Part shown: piece after piece, positions 26,140 through 32,858 of the stretch
Numbering within the stretch: the stretch's first letter is position 1
Layout: each line of letters begins with the position of its first letter
Source: Clostridium sp. BJN0001
GTDB lineage: Bacteria; Bacillota; Clostridia; Clostridiales; Clostridiaceae
Length of the DNA stretch: 64,000 nucleotides
Reading direction: 5' to 3'
NCBI RefSeq assembly: GCF_022869825.1
Contig: NZ_CP094971.1
Coordinates: forward strand, 1,117,501 to 1,181,500
Notes under the pieces: generated by a model
Databases searched by the model: none
What the model was told of the DNA's origin: nothing
Seen by the model: the letters and a program-made list of their open reading frames with translations, nothing else
Made by a program: the position numbers and the translations under genes

Positions 26140-26188
26140 ACTAGTAACACCAACGCTTACAAGGTTTGTTCTCAATTTTCTAATAGGG
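26140..26188. repeat. 49-bp direct repeat, copy 2
   Basis: Identical to 25579-25627. Downstream it is followed by another copy of the AAACACGCATGGTT motif and a TTTTCCAATAACTTAA block that recurs at about 26551, so this area is built from repeated modules. Confidence 0.85.
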
Positions 26189-26357
26189 ATAAAGTGTGCG
26201 AAAAGAATAAGGAAAACGTAAATAGTATTTAAACACGCATGGTTATCACATTTATAGATATTTTGAAAAGCGATTTTCCAATAACTTAACATGATAGGTA
26301 AATAAATAAAAAAAAATGATGATCTAAACATTCAAGGAGAATGTTTTTAAGATATAG

Positions 26358-26470
26358 TGTCCTTTTGTGGGACAGTACCAAATTTGGAACTCAATAAATC
26401 CGAAGACGAACTGAACGACCACGGATTAGAAATACTTCTAATAGTTCAATGTGAACCGATAGACTTATAC
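26358..26470 (+). other. Hairpin-rich non-coding segment
   Basis: TGTCC/GGACA (26358-26374), the perfect palindrome CCAAATTTGG (26378-26387) and AATCCG/CGGATT (26397-26427) follow each other without an intervening gene. The strand is assumed. It may be a second structured RNA or an operator region. Confidence 0.3.
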
Positions 26471-26764
26471 AATAGAAAAAAATAAAGCTAACTGTTTGAA
26501 ATAGAAAACCCATTCAAACACTCATGAATACTAGGCTTAAATGGGTTTTATAACTCAATTTTCCAATAACTTAATATGATAAGTAATAATAGAAAAACAT
26601 ACTCAAAAATGGCTAAAAATTTAATGAAAATTTAAAAGTAAATCTCTATAAGCTAGTAATATCAACGCCTTACAGAGTCGGTCGTTTGGTACGTATGGTA
26701 GAGAATAAAATATATTTTTTTTATGCAAGTTTTTTAAACATAAATAAATAGGGAGAAGATTAAA

Positions 26765-26971
26765 ATGAATGAAAAGGAGTTTAGACAAAGTGAATTAAAA
26801 GAAAAGCTAATAAACTTTTTAAATGAAAATGGAGTTAAGCAAAGATTTATCGCAAAAAAGATAGGAGTGCATGAAGCTACTGTGAGTAGATTTTTAAAAA
26901 GGAATAATTATTATTTATCTGATGATTATTTCAAAAGATTAGAAACATTTTTAAACAATAAAATAGGCTAA
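26765..26971 (+). CDS. Small HTH protein (68 aa)
   Basis: GGGAGAAGATTAAA precedes the ATG. The product contains KQRFIAKKIGVHEATVSRFL, a clear helix-turn-helix of the XRE/Cro type, and little else. It is the first well-supported gene after the 1.9-kb non-coding region and the last before the head genes. A repressor, an activator of the head operon or an excisionase-like protein are all possible; the sequence does not decide. Confidence 0.7.
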   Translation: MNEKEFRQSELKEKLINFLNENGVKQRFIAKKIGVHEATVSRFLKRNNYYLSDDYFKRLETFLNNKIG

Positions 26972-27039
26972 CTACATTATGAAGTTAACCTTATAAAATA
27001 GCGATTGGGAAAATCTGAACGCTCATAAAATTGATAATT

Positions 27040-27072
27040 AGTCCTCATCTAAGTATTTAGGTGGGGCTTTTT
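27040..27072 (+). terminator. Terminator after small HTH gene
   Basis: AGTCCTCATCTAA and TTAGGTGGGGCT pair with a bulge and G-U pairs, followed by TTTTT. Confidence 0.65.
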
Positions 27073-27126
27073 ATATATATAATATGTCTTTTTAACATAT
27101 CAAAAAATGGTAATTTGTTAGATGAT

Positions 27127-27150
27127 GCAAGTTCAAGTCTTGCCTTCCTT
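27127..27150 (+). other. tRNA T-arm-like fragment
   Basis: GCAAG-TTCAAGT-CTTGC reproduces a tRNA T stem and the TTCRANY loop, followed by CTTCCTT in acceptor position. No D arm, matching 5' acceptor strand or plausible anticodon arm is found, so this is not a functional tRNA. It could be a relic of a tRNA or of an attachment site. Confidence 0.25.
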
Positions 27151-27195
27151 AAAAAAAAACGAAATCTAACTAGAAAGAATCACGTATAAAACGAA

Positions 27196-27224
27196 GGGGA
27201 AATTCCCCTCGGTACAATTTGTAC
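27196..27224. promoter_or_regulatory. Twin palindromes upstream of the head genes
   Basis: GGGGAAATTCCCC (27196-27208) and GTACAATTTGTAC (27212-27224) are adjacent perfect dyads, framed by CGAA (27192) and TTCG (27231). They may be operators or stems of a leader RNA for the scaffold-capsid genes. Confidence 0.4.
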
Positions 27225-27282
27225 TGGACTTTCGAAGTGTTTGGCTTATGCACAATAAAATTATAGGCTTTAAAGCGATTAT

Positions 27283-27304
27283 AAGCGTCATACAGACGTT
27301 TTAA
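27283..27304 (+). terminator. Short stem-loop in the scaffold leader
   Basis: AAGCGTC/GACGTTT forms a 7-bp stem with a 5-base loop and a short T run. It could act as an attenuator ahead of the scaffold gene. Confidence 0.35.
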
Positions 27305-27393
27305 TATAAATAGGTATAAATACTAGGGTATACGCCTATGAACTCAAATGAGGGCATATAAGACGTATAAACTAAGGAAAGGAAGAATGTATT

Positions 27394-27852
27394 ATGACAT
27401 TAGAAGAATTAAATTTAAACGAAGAACAATTAGAAGGTGTAAAGAGTTTTTTACAAAGCGAAGGGGATAAAATTAGAACAAAATACAATAAAGAAATTAA
27501 AGAGTTAAAAGAAAAAGTACCAAAAGAACTTACAGACGAAGAAAAAGCTTATAACAAGGAAAAAGAAGATTTTAAAAGAGAAAAGATGCAATTTGAATTA
27601 TCTAAAAATCTAACAAATAAGGGTTTAGACTCTAAACTTGCACAATACTTAAATGTACAAGGTGTAGAAGATTTAGAAACTTATATTTCAGATTTTAGTA
27701 AGATTGTAGGAGCAAACAACTCTTTTAAACCAAACAGTCATAGCAATGCAGGTGGCTCTATAACAAAAGAACAGTTTAACAATATGGGATATAAAGAAAG
27801 AGAAAATTTATATAACACTAACAAAGAATTATATACAATTTTAAGCAAATAA
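27394..27852 (+). CDS. Phage capsid scaffolding protein (DUF4355-like)
   Basis: 152 residues. The layout is that of small scaffold proteins: an acidic N-terminus, a charged coiled-coil (residues ~20-75), then SKNLTNKGLDSKLAQYLNVQ and a Gly/Ser/Asn-rich tail with KEQFNNMGYKERENLY. Such proteins direct assembly of the procapsid and are lost from the mature head. The next gene encodes the major capsid protein, which is the normal neighbour. Ribosome binding site AAGGAAAGGAAG. Confidence 0.7.
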   Translation: MTLEELNLNEEQLEGVKSFLQSEGDKIRTKYNKEIKELKEKVPKELTDEEKAYNKEKEDFKREKMQFELSKNLTNKGLDSKLAQYLNVQGVEDLETYISDFSKIVGANNSFKPNSHSNAGGSITKEQFNNMGYKERENLYNTNKELYTILSK

Positions 27853-27874
27853 ATACAAATATTAGGCAAATAAC

Positions 27875-27904
27875 AGACGTTTGGGAAATCCTAAGCGTCT
27901 TTTA
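27875..27904 (+). terminator. Terminator between scaffold and capsid genes
   Basis: AGACGTTTGGG/CCTAAGCGTCT pairs over 11 bp around AAAT, followed by TTTT. A terminator here would uncouple or attenuate capsid expression, which is unusual inside a head module. Confidence 0.7.
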
Positions 27905-27945
27905 TTATATAAAATTTTACATTAAAGAAAGAAGGAATTTATATT

Positions 27946-28785
27946 ATGGCAATTATAATACCAGAAATTTACAAAAATTTAGTAACAGAAAAGATGAAAG
28001 GTTTAGTAAAAATTAGTTCTTATGCACAAGACCTAGGAGAAGTTGGAAACTTTGCAGAAGAAGGAGACTCTATTACATTTCCTCAATTTTGTGCACTTTC
28101 AGATGCAGAAATATTAACAAAAGGTGATGCAATTAAGACAGAAGAATTAAAACAGACTTCTACTAAGAAAACTGTAAAACATTACTGCAAAGGTGTTTCT
28201 ATCTATGATATAGACGCAAAAACAGGAATGGGCAATTTTCAGGATAATGCAGTAATGCAACAAGCAAGAATATTTGCAAAAGCAAGAGATAAAGAATGTG
28301 TTGCTGATATATTAGCAAATACACTTTTAAAGAGTTCAACTGCAAATGCAAATTCTATAACAAATACAGAACTAGATAACGCTTTAAATCTTTGGGGAGA
28401 TGAACAGGATTCAGACTCATTTGACGCTATTATAATTAATAGTAGACTTTTACCAAGCTTTTTGTCTATGGACGGCTTTGTATCTAATACACTTACATAT
28501 ACAAAAGACGCAAACGGTATTGTTAGACAGGGTGTTGTCGGATTTTACAGAGGAATAAAGATCGTACTTTCTGATGTAGGAACATATGATACTACTGCAA
28601 ATGAATGTATTACTTTTATTCTTAAAAAGCAGAGTTTAGGAGTAAAAGATAAGAAAGACGGCGTAGATATAGAAGTTTCAAGAGATGCAGAACATAAGAA
28701 AGATGATATATTTGCAGATGAAATTTTCGTTATTGGACTAATAGACAAGACAGGTGTAGCAGTTGTTAGAAAAACAATAGCTTAG
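27946..28785 (+). CDS. Major capsid protein, N4gp56 family
   Basis: 279 residues. The N-terminal MAIIIPEIYKNLVTEKM, the central GDSITFPQFCALSDAE and the later FDAIIINSRLLPSFLSMDGF and GFYRGIKIVLSD segments fit the N4 gp56-type HK97-fold capsid proteins. It forms the icosahedral shell. The gene is preceded by a scaffold gene but no separate maturation protease is visible. The size is at the small end for the fold, in keeping with a small genome. Confidence 0.78.
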   Translation: MAIIIPEIYKNLVTEKMKGLVKISSYAQDLGEVGNFAEEGDSITFPQFCALSDAEILTKGDAIKTEELKQTSTKKTVKHYCKGVSIYDIDAKTGMGNFQDNAVMQQARIFAKARDKECVADILANTLLKSSTANANSITNTELDNALNLWGDEQDSDSFDAIIINSRLLPSFLSMDGFVSNTLTYTKDANGIVRQGVVGFYRGIKIVLSDVGTYDTTANECITFILKKQSLGVKDKKDGVDIEVSRDAEHKKDDIFADEIFVIGLIDKTGVAVVRKTIA

Positions 28786-28791
28786 TTATTT

Positions 28792-28826
28792 AAGGAGGTA
28801 CTACAAAACGTGGTACTTCCTTTTAT
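28792..28826 (+). terminator. Terminator after capsid gene
   Basis: AAGGAGGTAC pairs with GTACTTCCTT, followed by TTTT. The stem contains an AGGAGG-like string but no gene follows it at a usable distance. Confidence 0.75.
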
Positions 28827-28871
28827 ATATTTTTTTTAGTACCAAAGGTAACTATTAAGGAGGTGAGAAAC

Positions 28872-29123
28872 ATGACAATAAGGGAAAGAATACGTTATAC
28901 AAGAACTATTTATCAATTAACACAACTAGAAGTCGCAAAAGGTCTAGGAGTTTGTAAACAGTATATAACACAAATAGAAACAAACAAGAAAATAGCAAGT
29001 GATGAAAGATTAGAAGAAATACTTAATCTAGTATACGTGCTAGGAGAAAATAAGAAAAAAGGCAGATTAAAAGACGTTTTAGACGATTTAAAAGAACAAA
29101 ATGATATTGAACACGAAAGGTAG
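28872..29123 (+). CDS. XRE-family HTH protein, 83 aa
   Basis: The ATG at 28872 is chosen because AAGGAGGTGAG lies just upstream; a GTG at 28863 overlaps that site. Residues ~5-58 form a Cro/C1 HTH: RERIRYTRTIYQLTQLEVAK, then GVCKQYITQIETNKKIASDE. The C-terminal tail is charged. It lies between the capsid gene and the replication region, a usual place for a switch regulator. A nearby 18-bp palindrome (29216) is a possible operator. Confidence 0.75.
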   Translation: MTIRERIRYTRTIYQLTQLEVAKGLGVCKQYITQIETNKKIASDERLEEILNLVYVLGENKKKGRLKDVLDDLKEQNDIEHER

Positions 29124-29193
29124 GTGAATTTTAATTAATTTATCTATCTTTCTACTTAATCAGTCAATTATGATGAAGTAGGAGAGATATACA

Positions 29194-29250
29194 ATGATCC
29201 CGTTAACACTACGTTTTTCACAAATTTGTGAAATAGCGATTACAGAATGA
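29194..29250 (+). CDS. Possible 18-aa leader peptide
   Basis: AGGAGAGATATACA directly precedes ATG, and the short frame (MIPLTLRFSQICEIAITE) runs through the palindrome at 29216. The good ribosome binding site is the only support. Confidence 0.25.
   Translation: MIPLTLRFSQICEIAITE
29216..29233. promoter_or_regulatory. Perfect 18-bp palindrome
   Basis: TTTCACAAATTTGTGAAA is fully self-complementary. It lies 93 bases behind the XRE gene and 99 before the next gene, so it could be the operator of that regulator. Confidence 0.45.
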
Positions 29251-29331
29251 AATAAAAATTAACAAACGATATGAATATTAAATTTGAAATAAAAAAAATG
29301 AAATAAAACGATTTGAAAGGGAATGTTAGTT

Positions 29332-29502
29332 ATGAAAATAATAAAAGTAATCAAAGAATATGAAATCTATAAAAAATATGAAGTAAAAATGATAGTTAGA
29401 TTAATTAAATCTAATTATGTTAAAAGAAGTAAAAGAAAAATTTCCGAACTGGTGCGAAGACACCGATACAAAATTACAATTAATGATGTCAGACGACATT
29501 GA
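29332..29502 (+). CDS. Small basic protein, 56 aa, overlapping next gene
   Basis: ATG with GAAAGGGA about ten bases upstream. The product (MKIIKVIKEYEIYKKYEVKM and a strongly Arg/Lys-rich end) overlaps the following gene by 86 bases in another frame. The ribosome binding site favours this frame at the 5' end; it might couple translation of the next gene, which lacks a site of its own. No family is recognised. Confidence 0.4.
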   Translation: MKIIKVIKEYEIYKKYEVKMIVRLIKSNYVKRSKRKISELVRRHRYKITINDVRRH

Positions 29503-30316
29503 CGCACTTATGTGTTATATGTTTCAGAAGATACAGTTTAATAGAGAATGTGAATATTTTATTGATATGAGCAGTAAAAAGGCTTATGAAAACTATAGTA
29601 GAACAATAAGACATGACGGCACACAAACTCTATATAAAACTAAAGACGCAACAAAACGAGGAAAAAACTTATTAACTTTAGACGTAAGTATAAATAGAAA
29701 TAATAAGAGTTGGGATAATCATGTTGTACAGTTATCAGAGAATGAAACAAATTACAATAAATTATCTGCGAACATGAATGTAGCAATGAATGTAAATAAA
29801 TCTAATTATACAAGTAAGTTTTGTATTAGTACATTTATAACAATGTTAAGTTACTATAATTACAATATTAGTAAATTTGATAGAGATAAACTAGCTTTAA
29901 TTTGTGCAATAGACAGTACATATTATCCATTTAACACAAGTTTTGAATATACTGCAACTAAAAATCTTAAATTATTAGGATTTGGTTCTGTAGTAGATTT
30001 TATAAAGAAAAATAGAGATTATATACAACAAATAGACAAAAAATATCTAAAAGATAAACATATATATGTAAAAAATGGATATTTAGATACTAATTTAAAC
30101 TTAAATGTAATATCAGATTTATTTAATTGTACAGTAGAATTACCAACAAAAAAATTTACTAAATGTGCAGAATTTAAAAGTCAAGTATTTGATGCAAATA
30201 AATTTAGAAATAAAGAAGAGATGCAAGAAACTTTTAAAAAGAAGATATTTAATATTGCACTCACATATAAACAAACTGGAATAGTTAGCTTTATAGAGCC
30301 AACAAATAATAAATAA
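29417..30316 (+). CDS. Unrecognised element protein, 299 aa
   Basis: The open frame is long and AT-codon usage is like its neighbours, so it is probably coding. No Shine-Dalgarno precedes the ATG; translation may depend on the overlapping small gene or begin at a later Met (around residues 23-24). A motif MMSDDIDALMCYMF near residue 23 and LALICAID near residue 161 loosely recall the Asp motifs of DHH phosphoesterases, but the DHH triad itself is missing. Function is unknown. Confidence 0.6.
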   Translation: MLKEVKEKFPNWCEDTDTKLQLMMSDDIDALMCYMFQKIQFNRECEYFIDMSSKKAYENYSRTIRHDGTQTLYKTKDATKRGKNLLTLDVSINRNNKSWDNHVVQLSENETNYNKLSANMNVAMNVNKSNYTSKFCISTFITMLSYYNYNISKFDRDKLALICAIDSTYYPFNTSFEYTATKNLKLLGFGSVVDFIKKNRDYIQQIDKKYLKDKHIYVKNGYLDTNLNLNVISDLFNCTVELPTKKFTKCAEFKSQVFDANKFRNKEEMQETFKKKIFNIALTYKQTGIVSFIEPTNNK

Positions 30317-30337
30317 AAATAAAAGGAGAAATATAAG

Positions 30338-30400
30338 ATGAAAAAAGGATATTATATAGCAAAAACTTTAAGAATTAAGAAATTATTTAAGCGAATATAA
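30338..30400 (+). CDS. Possible 20-aa basic peptide
   Basis: AAAAGGAGAAATATAAG precedes ATG and a short Lys-rich frame (MKKGYYIAKTLRIKKLFKRI). The strong ribosome binding site suggests it is translated. It ends just before a terminator. Confidence 0.35.
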   Translation: MKKGYYIAKTLRIKKLFKRI

Positions 30401-30427
30401 ATAAAATACACCGTTTCAAACGGGATC

Positions 30428-30467
30428 AAGGTTGGTAAGGTTCTTAATAGACTTTACTAGCCTTTTT
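30428..30467 (+). terminator. Terminator
   Basis: AAGGTTGGTAAGGT pairs with ACTTTACTAGCCTT around a 9-base loop, followed by TTTTTT. Confidence 0.75.
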
Positions 30468-30500
30468 TAATATGCACAATATGAAAGGATAGATTTAATA

Positions 30501-30701
30501 ATGGAAAAGAAATACTATTTTATAACAAATAAATATTTAGCAGATACGATGTCTTACTTATTGCAAGAAAGATACTATAAATTAGATAACAAAGATTATA
30601 AAGATAGAAAGATTTATAGTTTTGTCAATACTGCAAAATTTAGGGAGGTATTAACATTAGTGCAGAAGATTAAAAATGAGAATAAAAAAGATAGCCTTTA
30701 A
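30501..30701 (+). CDS. Small phage-type protein, 66 aa (DUF5659-like)
   Basis: The leader GAAAGGATAGATTTAATA precedes ATG, almost the same string as in front of the Rep-like gene. The product starts MEKKYYFITNKYLADTMSYL and continues with KIYSFVNTAKFREVL, a pattern I associate with small DUF5659-type phage proteins (FITN...L..RYYK...YSF). The assignment is tentative and the function unknown. Confidence 0.5.
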   Translation: MEKKYYFITNKYLADTMSYLLQERYYKLDNKDYKDRKIYSFVNTAKFREVLTLVQKIKNENKKDSL

Positions 30702-30727
30702 GCCTAGTAAATACCACACTCCATTTG

Positions 30728-30793
30728 ATGTACTGTTTTTAGTACATTCAATATTAAAGATTAAAAAATTCAATGTACTGTTTTTAGTACATT
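30728..30793. promoter_or_regulatory. Two copies of a palindromic operator-like hairpin
   Basis: TGTACTGTTTTTAGTACA occurs twice (30729-30746 and 30774-30791) with 27 bases between. Each has a TGTACT/AGTACA dyad. The pair lies upstream of the Rep-like gene and could bind a repressor or the Rep protein. Confidence 0.55.
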
Positions 30794-30940
30794 CATTAAG
30801 GTGTAACAAGAGAGAATCCTATTAACAATATAAAATCTAATTATGCAAGTGAAACAAGTTCACTTTCAACACACATATATTTGTTTCTTGCTACGCCTAT
30901 ATATATTACATTTTTCGATTTAGAAAGGATAGATTTAATT

Positions 30941-31792
30941 ATGAAAGATTATTTTACAATGTTACCAAACAATGTCATTTGGACTTATTCAGATGAAGAA
31001 ATTGCACTTATCAAAGGAAATGATAAATTACTTATTACAATGATTTACCTAGACACTCATATCAATAAAGTCGGACAATGTTGCTTTACACTAGAAGATT
31101 TAATTGTTTTTAGTGGTTTTAATGTCAGAACTGGTAAAAATAATTCTATAGAACAATTTAAAAATACATTATTATATTTACAAAATTTAGGCTACTTAGA
31201 TACTACACTAGATATCAATAGTCTAAAACCGAAAAAATTTATATCTTGTTCATACGAAGTTAAATTTGATAAAGATGAAGATGAAAATAATACTCACTAT
31301 TTTAAGTTATATTATGACAAATTTAAAAAGATTATGAATAGTGATAGTAAATTAGATAAATTAATAACACTTAAAATATACTGTTATATTCTCGCAAGAA
31401 TGAAAAGAAATAATTCAGAGCAAAAAGAAATGAGAGATAATTCAGCTTTTGATTGTACTGTAATTGAATGTTTCTATGATAGTTATAAAAAGATTTGTAA
31501 AGATTTAGATATTTCAGACACAACATTCAATTTACATATTAATTTATTACAAGAACTAGAATTAATATTCAATGACAATATTGGTTTAGTTAAAAATGAA
31601 TATGCAACTCACTATGCAAACAATGTTTATGTAGAAGATAAAGATGAATTAAAACAGGCTCTAAGTGCTAGTAAACTATATTATATTGCAGAAGGATATG
31701 ATTGTATTGATAAAAAGTGTTCTAAACAAACAACAAAATTAAAAGGACAAAAAGGACAAATTAAAAGACAAGCAAAGTTAAAGCAAAATTAA
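30941..31792 (+). CDS. Putative winged-helix replication initiator (Rep-like)
   Basis: The ATG at 30941 follows GAAAGGATAGATTTAATT; an upstream in-frame TTG-type start is less likely. The 283-residue product opens with YFTMLPNNVIWTYSDEEIAL and has a winged-helix-like part near residues 45-85 (CCFTLEDLIVFSGFNVRTGK). A second helical repeat follows and the C-terminus is strongly basic (KLKGQKGQIKRQAKLKQN). This resembles the two-winged-helix design of plasmid and satellite initiators. Tandem 11-bp repeats begin at its stop codon, as expected for an iteron origin. Confidence 0.5.
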   Translation: MKDYFTMLPNNVIWTYSDEEIALIKGNDKLLITMIYLDTHINKVGQCCFTLEDLIVFSGFNVRTGKNNSIEQFKNTLLYLQNLGYLDTTLDINSLKPKKFISCSYEVKFDKDEDENNTHYFKLYYDKFKKIMNSDSKLDKLITLKIYCYILARMKRNNSEQKEMRDNSAFDCTVIECFYDSYKKICKDLDISDTTFNLHINLLQELELIFNDNIGLVKNEYATHYANNVYVEDKDELKQALSASKLYYIAEGYDCIDKKCSKQTTKLKGQKGQIKRQAKLKQN

Positions 31793-32032
31793 ATAATAAT
31801 TAAATAATAATTAAATAATAATGTTAAAGTTATTAAAGTATAACATAAATTGCTTATTTTTTAGTAAGATAGCTTAATTTTAAATAATATTATTTACTTT
31901 TAAGTTATCTTACTAAATTATATTTAATATAGCTTATTTTTCAGCAAAATTAAGCAAGAATAAGCTAATTCTGTAAAAGAATAAAGATAGTCTAAATTAC
32001 TTATCGCATACGCTTATACGCTAAGTATATGC
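31790..32032. other. Probable replication origin: iterons and hairpins
   Basis: TAAATAATAAT is repeated three times in tandem (31790-31822), starting at the Rep-like stop codon. An 18-bp inverted repeat (31860-31877 with 31900-31917, one G-U) is followed by TAGCTTATT/AATAAGCTA (31930-31967) and a GCATAC..GTATGC-type hairpin (32006-32032). The stretch is extremely AT-rich and has no gene. Iterons behind an initiator gene are typical of theta origins. The function is inferred. Confidence 0.5.
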
Positions 32033-32101
32033 AGATGATAACTTAAATAGAACTAATTTTAATAAAAAAAATGAATATTTAATATGAAAGGATTGATTTT
32101 A

Positions 32102-32395
32102 ATGATAAATATTATAGAAATTTTAATGATATATGGATTAGCAGGAATTGCACTTTATTTAAATAGTAAAAATGAGGTATTGAGATTAGAAAATAAAGGA
32201 CTTAGAGATAGAATTAAAAGAGATAACGAATGGCATGAAATTGATAAAAAATATTCAATTGATTTAGCTAGAGCAGATGAAAGATTGAAAACATCTAGTG
32301 AAGAATTTAGAAAACAATTTCATAAACAATGTGAAGAGTTTCATAAACAATGTGAAGAAATAAATAAGGAATTGGAGTTGAGAAATAATGAGTAA
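32102..32395 (+). CDS. Membrane-anchored coiled-coil protein, 97 aa
   Basis: The ATG at 32102 follows GAAAGGATTGATTTTA; the ATG at 32084 overlaps this site. An N-terminal membrane helix (residues ~3-21) leads into a long charged helix. FHKQCEE is repeated in tandem near the end, from an exact duplication at DNA level. The end overlaps the terminase small subunit gene by eight bases. A role is unknown; the layout is like phage spanin or holin-associated proteins, but position argues against lysis. Confidence 0.5.
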   Translation: MINIIEILMIYGLAGIALYLNSKNEVLRLENKGLRDRIKRDNEWHEIDKKYSIDLARADERLKTSSEEFRKQFHKQCEEFHKQCEEINKELELRNNE

Positions 32396-32774
32396 GAAAG
32401 TAAGAACGCTTAATGATAATATAAAAGATTTACTTGATAACAAGAAATTATTTGTATTCATAAGGTGGTATCTAAACGGAGCTAAAGACGAAGATTTCAA
32501 GACAGTACAACAAACAATGGACATACAACAGGATAAAAAGTGGGCAATTAAAAATTATCTTGAAAGAGAAGATGTTCAACGTGCAATGATTGAAATTACT
32601 AAGCTTAACAAGGACTTTAATCTAGTGCAAATTTATAATAAAATGTTAGAAAACGCACTAAAAGGTGATGTAAATAGTGCAAATTGGATTGTTAAGTTTA
32701 GCGAAAGTGAATTCTTTGATAAGAAAGTAAACGAAGTACAAAATATTATAGATAAATTAGATTTAGAAGAATAA
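32388..32774 (+). CDS. terS: Probable terminase small subunit
   Basis: 128 residues. There is an N-terminal helical region with a possible HTH (EDFKTVQQTMDIQQDKKWAI) and the C-terminal pattern NKMLENALKGDVNSANWIVK then SESEFF, common in TerS proteins. It lies directly before the large subunit gene. TerS recognises the pac/cos site. The identification depends largely on position. Confidence 0.6.
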   Translation: MSKKVRTLNDNIKDLLDNKKLFVFIRWYLNGAKDEDFKTVQQTMDIQQDKKWAIKNYLEREDVQRAMIEITKLNKDFNLVQIYNKMLENALKGDVNSANWIVKFSESEFFDKKVNEVQNIIDKLDLEE

Positions 32775-32780
32775 GTTTTT

Positions 32781-32834
32781 GCTATCATTTTATTTGATAG
32801 CTGAAGGTGTCTGTTATTTTTAGACACCTTTTTA
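32781..32834 (+). terminator. Hairpin plus terminator between terS and terL
   Basis: GCTATCA/TGATAGC (32781-32801) is followed by AAGGTGTCT/AGACACCTT (32804-32830) with TTTTT after it. A terminator between the terminase genes is unexpected. Confidence 0.7.
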
Positions 32835-32858
32835 TTATATCAGAAAGGAGATATTTTA

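Noticed and set aside
25404..26331. Two minus-strand frames that share RTNLVSVGVT
   Set aside because: The shared peptide is just the translation of the 49-bp DNA repeat. The rest of each frame is unrelated and hydrophobic by AT bias.
25579..26690. Repeat modules considered as a CRISPR array
   Set aside because: Repeats are few, unequal in length and irregularly spaced, with no cas genes; they do not form repeat-spacer units.
27083..27150. Possible complete tRNA (TATGT-CTTTTTA-ACATA as anticodon arm)
   Set aside because: The gap to the T arm is 27 bases, there is no D arm and no 5' acceptor strand, so it cannot fold as a tRNA.
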